Origin: Bacteroidia bacterium 43-41
GTDB lineage: Bacteria; Bacteroidota; Bacteroidia; Bacteroidales; Dysgonomonadaceae
DNA: 37,297 nt
Assembly: GCA_001898165.1 (NCBI GenBank)
Contig: MKTD01000002.1
Coordinates: 1 to 37,297 of the forward strand
Reading direction: 5' to 3'
The notes beneath the pieces are model-generated. The model was not told the DNA's origin. It saw nothing but the letters and a program-made list of their open reading frames with translations, and searched no databases. Positions 24,998 to 32,187 of this stretch are shown piece after piece; the stretch's first letter is position 1, and every line of letters begins with the position of its first letter. The position numbers and the translations under genes are program-made.

Positions 24998-25606
24998 TCA
25001 GTGATTTTGTAAATCTATATCTTCAATTGAAATAATCCGTTTGGAGATGGCGTAAATGGTTAATCCGGACTGGCTGCGGATACCTGTTTTGGAGGTTATG
25101 TTTTTCCGGTGCGTAACTACCGTGTGAATACTGATATTGAGCGAATCGGCAATTTCCTTATTGGAATAACCGTGAACCAATTGGGTGAGTACATCGAGTT
25201 CTCTGTCGGTCAGGTTATCGTCATTCGACGGAGCTTTTAATTCACTATCGATCCCTATTCTTTGCAGTTTGGACAAAACCTGCTCTACGGTGTCGAAAAT
25301 GGTAAACGATGAGTCGAGCAACGCTAACGAATGATTATCGACAATGCTTAAGTTAATTCCCACGATGGAGAGGCCGGGATGATTTTTACGAATTTTTCTT
25401 GCTTCCTTCTCCCTGTTTACCAATAAAAGCGGGTTGATGATCAGCAGATCCACTTTTTTTGAATGAAGGATATCTGCCAGGTCGTCTAATGAGTCCACTT
25501 TACAAATTATGCAATCGATCTCCGATTGAGAGAGGACCGTGTGCAATCCTTCATAAATAATCTGCGAATGCACCATAATGGCGATATGTAACCGATGCCT
25601 GCTCAT
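24998..25606 (-). CDS. LuxR-type regulator with a degenerate receiver domain
   Basis: A 202-residue protein shaped like a NarL/FixJ response regulator. The C-terminal helix-turn-helix is clear at about 143-195 (LTDRELDVLTQLVHGYSNKE, then IADSLNISIHTVVTHRKNI). The N-terminal half has the receiver outline (LHIAIMVHSQIIYEGLHTVL) but the acidic pair is replaced by V-H, and the phosphoacceptor position in DLLIINPLLL is Asn. It is therefore probably not phosphorylated. Its first bases overlap the hemerythrin gene by 4 nt, so the two proteins should work together, with the hemerythrin a likely sensor or partner. Confidence 0.88.
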   Translation of the reverse strand: MSRHRLHIAIMVHSQIIYEGLHTVLSQSEIDCIICKVDSLDDLADILHSKKVDLLIINPLLLVNREKEARKIRKNHPGLSIVGINLSIVDNHSLALLDSSFTIFDTVEQVLSKLQRIGIDSELKAPSNDDNLTDRELDVLTQLVHGYSNKEIADSLNISIHTVVTHRKNITSKTGIRSQSGLTIYAISKRIISIEDIDLQNH

Positions 25607-26304
25607 ACTCTCTCCATGTTGTATCCGAATGGAATTAAGATGGTCTCTTCAATCAGCGAATGAATATAAAGATCATATTCCAGCTCAAACAACGAGAAAA
25701 GCAATTTACGGCGTAAATTCAGGTCATCGTTGATTATTACATATTTCAATAACAGGTTTTTTATGTCTTTTATTTTCAGCTCTATATCGGTGTGATGTTC
25801 ACTGTACTCCTTGGCCGAATACAAATTGTTTTTGTTGTTTGGCTTGTGGCTTATAAGTTCTATAAAATAGGGGAAAGCCACAGTGTCTTCGTAATAGAGA
25901 TGGTCGATAACCTCGGCGAAGTATTCATTAAAAAACTTCTCGAGCAGTTTTAATTCCTTCTCGGGATGATTTTCTTGCAACTGCTTTATATATGCACTTA
26001 TTTGCGGGTATTTATCGTTGCGATAGTAATCGTGGCTGTTTTTTAAAAAGCGCACAATCTGCTTCACATCATCAACAGAATCAATGGGGTTCTCTTTGGG
26101 CTTAAAGCCGTTGTACAGGTTAGCTATCGAAGTAAACAGTTTTTCGTTGATGCCTTTCTCCTTACACAACTGGCTCATGGTGAGATCGCCGACCCGGAAA
26201 TCGATATCGAAATGCTGCATCATCAGCAGAAGCAACGGATTTTCTTCGATCAAGTCAAACAATTTCATCCCCGATTTAATATATGTCCGAGAAACGTTAT
26301 ACAT
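25603..26304 (-). CDS. Hemerythrin-domain protein, RIC/ScdA-like
   Basis: A 233-residue protein. Residues about 8-62 (IKSGMKLFDLIEENPLLLLM, HFDIDFRVGDLTMSQLC) resemble the DUF542 domain of RIC/ScdA iron-centre repair proteins, but the usual Cys-Cys after I-D-F is Arg-Val. The rest is a four-helix hemerythrin-like bundle with candidate di-iron ligands in HDYYRNDKYPQ, HLYYEDTVAFPYF, SEHHTDIELK and HSLIEETILIPFG. RIC proteins protect or repair Fe-S enzymes under nitrosative or oxidative stress. Coupling to a LuxR regulator by a 4-nt overlap suggests that this one senses O2, NO or iron rather than repairs. Confidence 0.82.
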   Translation of the reverse strand: MYNVSRTYIKSGMKLFDLIEENPLLLLMMQHFDIDFRVGDLTMSQLCKEKGINEKLFTSIANLYNGFKPKENPIDSVDDVKQIVRFLKNSHDYYRNDKYPQISAYIKQLQENHPEKELKLLEKFFNEYFAEVIDHLYYEDTVAFPYFIELISHKPNNKNNLYSAKEYSEHHTDIELKIKDIKNLLLKYVIINDDLNLRRKLLFSLFELEYDLYIHSLIEETILIPFGYNMERV

Positions 26305-26413
26305 GAAATTAAGTTTAGAACGTAAAGATAACTGTTTTGTTTGTTCAACGGGAGAACAATGCCTTAAAATAAAATTACAATTTAACTTTTTTCGGAATCT
26401 TGATTTTTATGGT

Positions 26414-26421
26414 TATTTTTG
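26414..26421 (+). promoter_or_regulatory. -7 box for the nitroreductase gene
   Basis: TATTTTTG matches TAnnTTTG, 22 nt before the ATG at 26444. TTC instead of TTG lies 20 nt upstream (26391-26393), a one-base mismatch to the -33 element. Confidence 0.5.
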
Positions 26422-26443
26422 TACATCGAAAGAGATAGAAACT

Positions 26444-26974
26444 ATGCAGGATTTTAACGCGCTTCTGATCAATAGGAGAAGCTATCGGAAATATTTAGAC
26501 GAACCCTTATCCGGAGATGCTGTCCGGCTTATTATGGAAGCTGCTTTGCTTTCTCCGACATCCAAAAACAGACATTCCTGGGAATTTGTATTGGTGGAAG
26601 ACAAGGAAATGCTTGCCAAACTTTCCACATGCAAGCCCAACACCGCCGCTTTTGTTGCCCATGCGGCATTAGCGGTTGTCGTTCTCGGAAACCCTCTGGA
26701 AAGCGATGTCTGGATAGAAGACGCATCTATTGCCGCCATCAACATGCAACTACAGGCCGAAGAACTGGGTATCGGCAGCTGCTGGGTCCAGGTTCGCGGC
26801 CACGAATTTTCGGAAACCGTCACATCGGGAGAATACATTAACGACATGCTGCAAATTCCGATGCCACTGGAAGTGCTCTGCATCATCTCTTTCGGGAAAA
26901 AGGAAAAACAACGTTCACCCAACAACGTTGATAATTTGTTGTGGGAAAAGGTACATGTGGGGAGTTATAAATAG
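26444..26974 (+). CDS. Nitroreductase family flavoprotein
   Basis: A 176-residue protein started at ATG 26444; the frame is open to 26084 but overlaps the hemerythrin gene on the other strand, and the promoter box lies between. LINRRSYRKYLDEPLSGDAV is the conserved N-terminal FMN-binding Arg cluster (R-R-S-x-R-x-(Y/F)), ALLSPTSKNRHSWEFVLVED holds the S-P-(T/S)-x-x-N-x-Q/H-x-W motif, and EELGIGSCWVQVRG the helix-Gly segment. It is a dimeric NAD(P)H-dependent oxidoreductase; substrate unknown. It is divergent from the hemerythrin/LuxR pair, which could regulate it. Confidence 0.88.
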   Translation: MQDFNALLINRRSYRKYLDEPLSGDAVRLIMEAALLSPTSKNRHSWEFVLVEDKEMLAKLSTCKPNTAAFVAHAALAVVVLGNPLESDVWIEDASIAAINMQLQAEELGIGSCWVQVRGHEFSETVTSGEYINDMLQIPMPLEVLCIISFGKKEKQRSPNNVDNLLWEKVHVGSYK

Positions 26975-27177
26975 ATGATGAATAGCGCATTCTATTGGTG
27001 AAATAAAATATTTATCAAAGTTATATTTCGATTTTTTTTATGTTGGTTCAGTTCTTGTTTCTAATTTTTTTATAAGATTTATACTTTTTTGTTGCGAAAA
27101 AATGAAGTTTAGTTATAATCCGGCTCTTATCAGAGTAGTATTAAATAACTTATGGCGTAAATTTTAACATAGAAAAG

Positions 27178-27208
27178 TTGAAAACATTTGAAACATCTAC
27201 TAATTTTG
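27178..27208 (+). promoter_or_regulatory. Promoter of the 2-oxoacid oxidoreductase operon
   Basis: TTG (27178-27180), 20 nt, TAATTTTG (27201-27208): a full consensus, 31 nt before the first start codon. Confidence 0.78.
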
Positions 27209-27239
27209 CAGAAACCAACAAAAACCACAAATAAATAAC

Positions 27240-27473
27240 ATGGCAAAAGTACAAGGGTATGTAGTTGTTAATACGCAACGTTGCAAGGGTTGTGATCTTT
27301 GCGTTGTGTCGTGTCCTACGGATGTGCTGGAATTGCAGCCGCGGGAAGTGAATGATCGTGGATATCATTACGTTTATATGAAAAATCCTGAAGAATGCAT
27401 CGGTTGCTTCAACTGCGGAACCGTCTGCCCCGAAGGATGTTTGACCGTTTATCGTAAACGGTTGGACAAATAA
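27240..27473 (+). CDS. 2-oxoacid:ferredoxin oxidoreductase, ferredoxin-like delta subunit
   Basis: A 77-residue dicluster ferredoxin. Two C-x2-C-x2-C-x3-C-P motifs, RCKGCDLCVVSCP and ECIGCFNCGTVCP, bind two 4Fe-4S clusters. As first gene of the operon it is the electron-transfer subunit of a KorABCD/VorABCD-type complex. The second cysteine set is complete. It is 62 nt ahead of the alpha subunit. Confidence 0.93.
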   Translation: MAKVQGYVVVNTQRCKGCDLCVVSCPTDVLELQPREVNDRGYHYVYMKNPEECIGCFNCGTVCPEGCLTVYRKRLDK

Positions 27474-27535
27474 GTAAACGTATTGTTTCTTAAGTCTTAT
27501 ACTAATTAGGAAATCAAAAAACTGAATTTTAAATT

Positions 27536-28618
27536 ATGACAGAAGATGTAACATTAATGAAGGGAAACGAGGCTGTCGCATATGCGGCAATCCGCTACGG
27601 CGTAGATGGATACTTCGGATATCCCATTACCCCGCAATCCGAAATTATAGAAACACTTATGGAAGCCGCTCCATGGAAAACAACAGGAATGGTAGTCCTT
27701 CAGGCAGAGAGCGAAGTGGCAGCCATCAACATGGTATATGGCGGTGCCGCCTGCGGAAAATATTCCATGACTTCGTCATCGAGTCCGGGAATCAGCCTTA
27801 AACAGGAAGGAATTTCCTATCTTGCCGGCGCGGAACTGCCTTGCCTTATCGTAAACGTGCAACGCGGAGGCCCGGGATTAGGCACTATTCAACCTTCACA
27901 ATCCGATTATTTCCAAACCGTAAAGGGTGGGGGGCACGGCGACTACAGGCTGATCACGCTTGCACCCAATTCCGTTCAGGAAATGGCCGACTTTGTATCG
28001 TTGGGCTTCGATTTAGCGTTCAAATACCGCAATCCGGCCATGATACTTACTGACGGTGTTATCGGGCAAATGATGGAGAAAGTGAAACTGCCCGAATATC
28101 AACGCCGCCGTACCGAACAGGAAATACGTGAACAATGCCCGTGGGCAACACTCGGAAAAACAAAAGAGAGAGGGCCCAATATCATTACATCGCTGGAACT
28201 GGATGCGGCGCTTATGGAAAAAAACAACGAGCGCTTCCAGGCAAAATACCGGGTAATTGAGCAGGAAGAGGTTCGTTATCAGGAGATAGAATGCGAAGAT
28301 GCTGATTATTTGCTGGTGGCTTTTGGATCAGCTGCCCGTATCTGTCAGAAGGCAAAAGACCTGGCAAGAGAGGAAGGGATAAAAGTCGGCCTCCTCCGGC
28401 CCATCACCTTGTGGCCTTTCCCGGGCAAAATACTCAATGAGTATGCCGGTAAGGTGAAAGGTATGCTCACTGTGGAGCTCAATGCGGGACAAATGGTGGA
28501 GGATGTCCGGTTGGCAGTAAACGGGAAGGTTCCCGTGGAACATTATGGACGCTTAGGCGGAATTGTCCCCACTCCCGACGGAGTACTGGATGCATTAAAA
28601 GAAAAAATAGTAAAATAA
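27536..28618 (+). CDS. 2-oxoacid:ferredoxin oxidoreductase, alpha subunit (VorB/KorA type)
   Basis: A 360-residue subunit. VTLMKGNEAVAYAAIRYGVD and YFGYPITPQSEIIETLMEAA match the pyrimidine-binding domain, SSSPGISLKQEGISYLAG the following conserved block, and LLRPITLWPFPGKIL with VELNAGQMVEDVRLAV the C-terminal transketolase-like end. Members oxidise 2-oxoglutarate, branched-chain 2-oxoacids or pyruvate to acyl-CoA using ferredoxin. The alpha length and separate gamma gene fit Vor/Kor rather than fused Por; the substrate is unresolved. sucCD nearby makes 2-oxoglutarate attractive. Confidence 0.93.
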   Translation: MTEDVTLMKGNEAVAYAAIRYGVDGYFGYPITPQSEIIETLMEAAPWKTTGMVVLQAESEVAAINMVYGGAACGKYSMTSSSSPGISLKQEGISYLAGAELPCLIVNVQRGGPGLGTIQPSQSDYFQTVKGGGHGDYRLITLAPNSVQEMADFVSLGFDLAFKYRNPAMILTDGVIGQMMEKVKLPEYQRRRTEQEIREQCPWATLGKTKERGPNIITSLELDAALMEKNNERFQAKYRVIEQEEVRYQEIECEDADYLLVAFGSAARICQKAKDLAREEGIKVGLLRPITLWPFPGKILNEYAGKVKGMLTVELNAGQMVEDVRLAVNGKVPVEHYGRLGGIVPTPDGVLDALKEKIVK

Positions 28619-28630
28619 AAACCTACAGCC

Positions 28631-28792
28631 GTGAGCCCAAAATTACAACAATTATTTTCGATACTGTTCTTGCTTTTCTTTCTAGCAACAGTAGTTGTCT
28701 ATTTCGTTTCTGACAAAAATATGAAACTTACTTGGATTGCAGGGGCTTGCGCCGTTGTTTGTTATTTCTTATACCGATTCTCAAAAAGATAA
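28631..28792 (+). CDS. Small two-helix membrane protein inside the oxidoreductase operon
   Basis: A 53-residue frame with a GTG start at 28631, 12 nt after the alpha stop and 4 nt before the beta start. Two hydrophobic helices are evident, FSILFLLFFLATVVVYFV and LTWIAGACAVVCYFLY, separated by a short SDKNMK turn and ending in basic RFSKR. Tight placement between two subunit genes and a clean two-helix pattern argue that it is real. It may anchor the complex to the membrane, which is inference. Confidence 0.72.
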   Translation: MSPKLQQLFSILFLLFFLATVVVYFVSDKNMKLTWIAGACAVVCYFLYRFSKR

Positions 28793-28796
28793 AATT

Positions 28797-29558
28797 ATGG
28801 ATATTAGCAGTATAGTTAGCCCTGAAAATCTGGTTTATGCCAAACCGGAAATTATGAACGACAACCACATGCACTATTGTCCGGGTTGTTCACACGGCGT
28901 TGTCCACAAAATAATTGCCGAAGTTATTAAAGAACTTGACCTACAGGAAAAAACCATCGGGATCGCGCCGGTTGGATGCGCAGTTTTCGCATATAAATAC
29001 CTCGATATCGACTGGCAGGAAGCCGCCCACGGGCGTGCACCCGCTTTAGCAACGGCCGTAAAGCGGCTGAACCCCGACAAGATGGTTTTCACTTACCAGG
29101 GCGACGGTGACCTGGCCGCTATCGGAACCGCAGAGACCATCCACGCAGCCAATCGCGGGGAGAATATCGCTATTGTTTTCATCAATAACGGGATTTACGG
29201 GATGACAGGCGGACAAATGGCTCCAACAACACTCAGTAAAATGGTAACATCTACCAGCCCCGATGGACGCGATGTGCAAATGATGGGTAATCCGCTCAAG
29301 ATTCTGGATCTGCTGGCGTTGCTCGACGGAGTTTGTTTGGCAACCCGTGTAAGCGTGCATACCGCGGCAGCCGTCAAGAAAGCCAGGCGAATGGTGAAAC
29401 AGGCATTCGAAAACGCTATGGCTGGCAAAGGCACTTCCATCGTTGAGGTTGTATCAACCTGTAACTCCGGATGGAAAATGACGCCTGCCGATGCCAACAA
29501 CTGGATGGTGGAAAATATGTTCCCTGTATTCCCGATAGGAGATTTAAAAAATATTTAA
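28797..29558 (+). CDS. 2-oxoacid:ferredoxin oxidoreductase, beta subunit (TPP-binding)
   Basis: A 253-residue subunit from ATG 28797 (MDISSIVSPENLVYAKPEIM); the open frame upstream overlaps the small membrane gene. HYCPGCSHGVVHKIIAEVIK and YQGDGDLAAIGTAETIHAAN with INNGIYGMTGGQM give the TPP- and Mg-binding G-D-G-x(~25)-N-N motif, and AHGRAPALATAVKRLNPDK the conserved H-G-R-A. It carries the catalytic thiamine diphosphate and pairs with the alpha subunit. The gamma subunit gene follows 13 nt downstream. Confidence 0.94.
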   Translation: MDISSIVSPENLVYAKPEIMNDNHMHYCPGCSHGVVHKIIAEVIKELDLQEKTIGIAPVGCAVFAYKYLDIDWQEAAHGRAPALATAVKRLNPDKMVFTYQGDGDLAAIGTAETIHAANRGENIAIVFINNGIYGMTGGQMAPTTLSKMVTSTSPDGRDVQMMGNPLKILDLLALLDGVCLATRVSVHTAAAVKKARRMVKQAFENAMAGKGTSIVEVVSTCNSGWKMTPADANNWMVENMFPVFPIGDLKNI

Positions 29559-29571
29559 TGCTTAAAAACAG

Positions 29572-30129
29572 ATGTTACAAGAAATAGTTATCTCAGGATT
29601 TGGCGGCCAGGGAGTTTTATCAATGGGTAAAATTCTTGCCTTTTCCGGTATTATGGAAGACAAAGAGGTATCCTGGTTCCCTGCTTACGGGCCCGAACAA
29701 CGCGGCGGGACGGCCAATGTTACCGTTATTATCAGTGATAAACCCATCAGTTCGCCGGTTGTTAACCAGTATGATGTGGCCATAGTGTTGAATCAACCGT
29801 CGCTGGACAAGTTTGAAGAAAAAGTAAAACCGGGCGGAGCGCTCATTTACGACGACTACGGAATTCGTCACAAAGTGAAGCGTAAAGATATCAACGTTTA
29901 CAGGATTAAAGCCATGGATGAATCCTTGAAGATGAACAACACCAAGGTATTCAATATGATCGTATTAGGTGGATTACTGAAGATATCGCCTATGGTTCAA
30001 TTAGAAAATGTAATGGAAGGGCTGAAGAAGACGTTGCCCGAACGCCATCACAAGCTCTTGCCGATGAATGAACAGGCCATCATGAAAGGAATGGATATCA
30101 TTCAACTGGAGCAGGAAGCGGATTATTAA
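29572..30129 (+). CDS. 2-oxoacid:ferredoxin oxidoreductase, gamma subunit
   Basis: A 185-residue subunit. EIVISGFGGQGVLSMGKILA is the diagnostic G-x-G-G-Q-G start, followed by AYGPEQRGGTANVTVIISDK and VVNQYDVAIVLNQPSLDKFE. It binds CoA in the assembled complex. It is last in the operon; a hairpin terminator follows within 60 bases. Confidence 0.94.
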   Translation: MLQEIVISGFGGQGVLSMGKILAFSGIMEDKEVSWFPAYGPEQRGGTANVTVIISDKPISSPVVNQYDVAIVLNQPSLDKFEEKVKPGGALIYDDYGIRHKVKRKDINVYRIKAMDESLKMNNTKVFNMIVLGGLLKISPMVQLENVMEGLKKTLPERHHKLLPMNEQAIMKGMDIIQLEQEADY

Positions 30130-30145
30130 TAACTTTGAATTCGGG

Positions 30146-30187
30146 AGCCGGTTTGATCTTTTGTCAGGCCGGCTTCACTATTTTTTG
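30146..30187 (+). terminator. Terminator of the oxidoreductase operon
   Basis: AGCCGG (30146-30151) pairs with CCGGCT (30169-30174) with a loop of 17 bases, followed by a T-run at 30181-30186. The second arm lies in a 17-nt direct repeat TTTTGTCAGGCCGGCTT (30159-30175 and 30183-30199), the latter copy encoding the end of the opposing helicase. Confidence 0.6.
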
Positions 30188-31446
30188 TCAGGCCGGCTTT
30201 TGCGTTTTTTCTCCGGTGATTTTTGAGCATATTTTTTGCCCGGGTTCTTTTTGGGTTTGTCGGAATGTTTTCTGCTCTCCTTTCGCGATTTCTCGGGATT
30301 GTATTCGGGTACGTCGCCCAATTCAGGGGGAACGGGTATTTTGTAGATATTTTTTTGCAGGAACTTCTCTATTCTCGAAAAACGGAACTGTTCGTCGGGC
30401 GAGACAAACGTAATGGCCATTCCCGAATCGCCGGCACGAGCCGTGCGGCCGATACGGTGAACGTAATCTTCAACATCGTAGGGTACATCAAAGTTAATGA
30501 TAAGTGATATGTCGTCGATATCGATACCGCGGGAGACAATGTCGGTGGCTACCAGAATATCTACTCTTTCGTTTCGGAATTCGTGCATTACTTTATTGCG
30601 TTCCGTTTGTTCCAGATCGGAATGCATGGCGTCAGCCGACAATCCCATTTTACAAAGCGTTTTGGCAATCTCCTTAACTTTTTGTTTCTTTCCTGAAAAA
30701 AGAATGACCTTGTTGGGCTTTTTATCGGAAAACAGTTGTTTCACGATTTCTATCTTCTGAGGTTCGTAACAGATATAGGCCGATTGTAAAATAGTTTCGG
30801 GCGGACGGGCAATAGCGATGGCAATTTCTTCGGGATCGTGTAAAATGGTTTTTGCCAATTGTTGAATTTTTGGGGGCATTGTTGCCGAAAACATGATCGT
30901 TTGCCGTTCCTTGGGAAGGAGTTTCTCGATTTTCATAATGTCATCGTAAAAACCCATATCGAGCATTCTGTCCGCTTCATCCAGAATAAAATACTTCACT
31001 CCGGAAAAATCGATTTTGTACAGGTTGATGTGCGAAAGCAACCTGCCGGGAGTAGCAATTACCACATCGGCGCCGTTGATCAAGCCCCGTTTCTGAACCT
31101 CCCAGGCCTCGCCGTCGTTGCCGCCATAAACAGCTACCGACGAAAATGATGTGAAGTATGAAAATCCTTCCATCTGTTGGTCTATTTGTTGTGCCAACTC
31201 TCTTGTGGGAGCCATGATAATGGCATTCACCTTGTGCCCTTCGTGCGGTTCGGTTTGAAGGTTGTTGAGCAGTGGAAGCAGAAAGGCTGCCGTTTTACCT
31301 GTCCCCGTCTGTGCACAAGCAATAACATCTTTTTTCTGGAGAATAATGGGTATGGCCTGCTCCTGGACAGGCGTGGTTTCCTTAAAGTTCATTGCCTGTA
31401 AGCCATCTAAAAGAGCATCGCACAGCGGAAGTTCGGTAAATAACAT
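30178..31446 (-). CDS. DEAD-box RNA helicase (RhlE-like)
   Basis: A 422-residue helicase with all core motifs: Q motif KETTPVQEQAIPIIL, Walker A AQTGTGKTAAF, motif Ia PTRELA, motif II LDEADRMLDMGF (D-E-A-D), motif III FSATMP, motif V DIVSRGIDI and motif VI HRIGRTARAG. The tail after about residue 370 is basic and low-complexity (KESRKHSDKPKKNPGKKYAQ), typical of RhlE-like RNA-binding ends. It probably remodels rRNA or mRNA duplexes. It converges with the oxidoreductase operon. Confidence 0.94.
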   Translation of the reverse strand: MLFTELPLCDALLDGLQAMNFKETTPVQEQAIPIILQKKDVIACAQTGTGKTAAFLLPLLNNLQTEPHEGHKVNAIIMAPTRELAQQIDQQMEGFSYFTSFSSVAVYGGNDGEAWEVQKRGLINGADVVIATPGRLLSHINLYKIDFSGVKYFILDEADRMLDMGFYDDIMKIEKLLPKERQTIMFSATMPPKIQQLAKTILHDPEEIAIAIARPPETILQSAYICYEPQKIEIVKQLFSDKKPNKVILFSGKKQKVKEIAKTLCKMGLSADAMHSDLEQTERNKVMHEFRNERVDILVATDIVSRGIDIDDISLIINFDVPYDVEDYVHRIGRTARAGDSGMAITFVSPDEQFRFSRIEKFLQKNIYKIPVPPELGDVPEYNPEKSRKESRKHSDKPKKNPGKKYAQKSPEKKRKSRPDKK

Positions 31447-31560
31447 TTCGATTTTCTAAAATTTCAACAAAGATAGTGTTTATTTTCTTCTTTGATACCG
31501 GCAATTACCGTTCCGACAAATAAATTTCGACAGAACCTTTTTTGTTTTCGAAAATAATTA

Positions 31561-31568
31561 TACCTTTG
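31561..31568 (+). promoter_or_regulatory. -7 box of the tRNA-Ser gene
   Basis: TACCTTTG fits TAnnTTTG, 34 nt before the tRNA. TTT rather than TTG is at the preferred upstream spacing. Confidence 0.5.
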
Positions 31569-31602
31569 CACTCGCTTTTTTAGAGAAATTTGCAATTTGC
31601 AA

Positions 31603-31687
31603 GGAGAGATGGCAGAGTGGTCGATCGCGGCGGTCTTGAAAACCGTTGAAGTGAGAGCTTCCGGGGGTTCGAATCCCTCTCTCTCCG
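31603..31687 (+). tRNA. tRNA-Ser (anticodon TGA)
   Basis: 85-nt class II tRNA. GGAGAGA pairs with TCTCTCC, the anticodon stem CGGTC/AACCG holds the loop with TGA, a long variable arm follows, and the T-arm is GGGGGTTCGAATCCCTC. The region to its right looks accessory, so it is a candidate integration site. Confidence 0.95.
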
Positions 31688-31726
31688 CTGATAGGTTCAG
31701 ACAGAACTAAGACAAAATCAGACAAG

Positions 31727-31758
31727 TCCCGTAAAATGAAGGTTTTACGGGATTTTTT
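31727..31758 (+). terminator. Rho-independent terminator after tRNA-Ser
   Basis: TCCCGTAAAA (31727-31736) and TTTTACGGGA (31743-31752) form a perfect 10-bp stem with a 6-base loop and a T-run. Confidence 0.92.
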
Positions 31759-31810
31759 CTTTACCCGCCAAAGACATTTTGAGGACGAAAAAAGGGATCA
31801 ACCCTAAAAG

Positions 31811-31841
31811 TTGTGGAGAGATTCTAAATGTTTTACCTTTG
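31811..31841 (+). promoter_or_regulatory. Transposase promoter with its -33 box in the terminal repeat
   Basis: TTG (31811-31813), inside the inner part of the left terminal repeat, is followed after exactly 20 nt by TACCTTTG (31834-31841). The downstream ATG at 31846 begins only 4 bases later, so the transcript would be nearly leaderless. Confidence 0.65.
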
Positions 31842-31845
31842 TAGC

Positions 31846-32187
31846 ATGAAAACAGGCTATGAGTTATTGTTGCCGCAGGGCATGACAGATTACTTTGAGG
31901 TAATAGAGGTTGAAGAGATCGACAAAATTATCATTTTACATCTGGAAGAGAAAAGTTTATCGCCATCAGAGGTGCCGGGAAGAAGCTTTATATCCAAAGG
32001 TTTTTACCCGTCTGTCGACATTCATGATTTTCCCATCCGGGACAAGGGTTGTATCCTGCGGGTGCGTCGCCGTCGCTGGCAGGACAAGCGAACGGGTGAT
32101 CCCTACATGCGTGACTGGGATGTGATAGCCGACGGCACTCGCCTGACCCGTGAGTTCGTCGCTTTTTTAAAAGCATTATCTCGATAG
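31846..32187 (+). CDS. ISAon1-type transposase, N-terminal region protein
   Basis: A 113-residue frame when started at ATG 31846; the alternative ATG at 31828 would lie upstream of the -7 box. The sequence starts MKTGYELLLPQGMTDYFEVI, has a basic strip GCILRVRRRRWQDKRTGDPY and ends EFVAFLKALSR. This matches the N-terminal region protein annotated as a separate family upstream of ISAon1-type transposases and should provide DNA binding, likely terminal-repeat recognition. Its 3' end overlaps the transposase frame by 17 nt. Confidence 0.82.
   Translation: MKTGYELLLPQGMTDYFEVIEVEEIDKIIILHLEEKSLSPSEVPGRSFISKGFYPSVDIHDFPIRDKGCILRVRRRRWQDKRTGDPYMRDWDVIADGTRLTREFVAFLKALSR

Noticed and set aside
26084-26443. 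N-terminal extension of the nitroreductase frame
   Set aside because: It is antisense to the hemerythrin gene and contains the likely promoter; the conserved nitroreductase fold starts at the ATG at 26444.
30159-30199. 17-nt direct repeat TTTTGTCAGGCCGGCTT as a mobile element footprint
   Set aside because: One copy is the coding end of the helicase and the other is one arm of a terminator; a local duplication explains it without an element.
32164-32175. Canonical -1 slippery heptamer T-TTA-AAA in the IS
   Set aside because: A -1 shift leads into the third frame, which does not encode the transposase; only +1 (or -2) joins the two frames.
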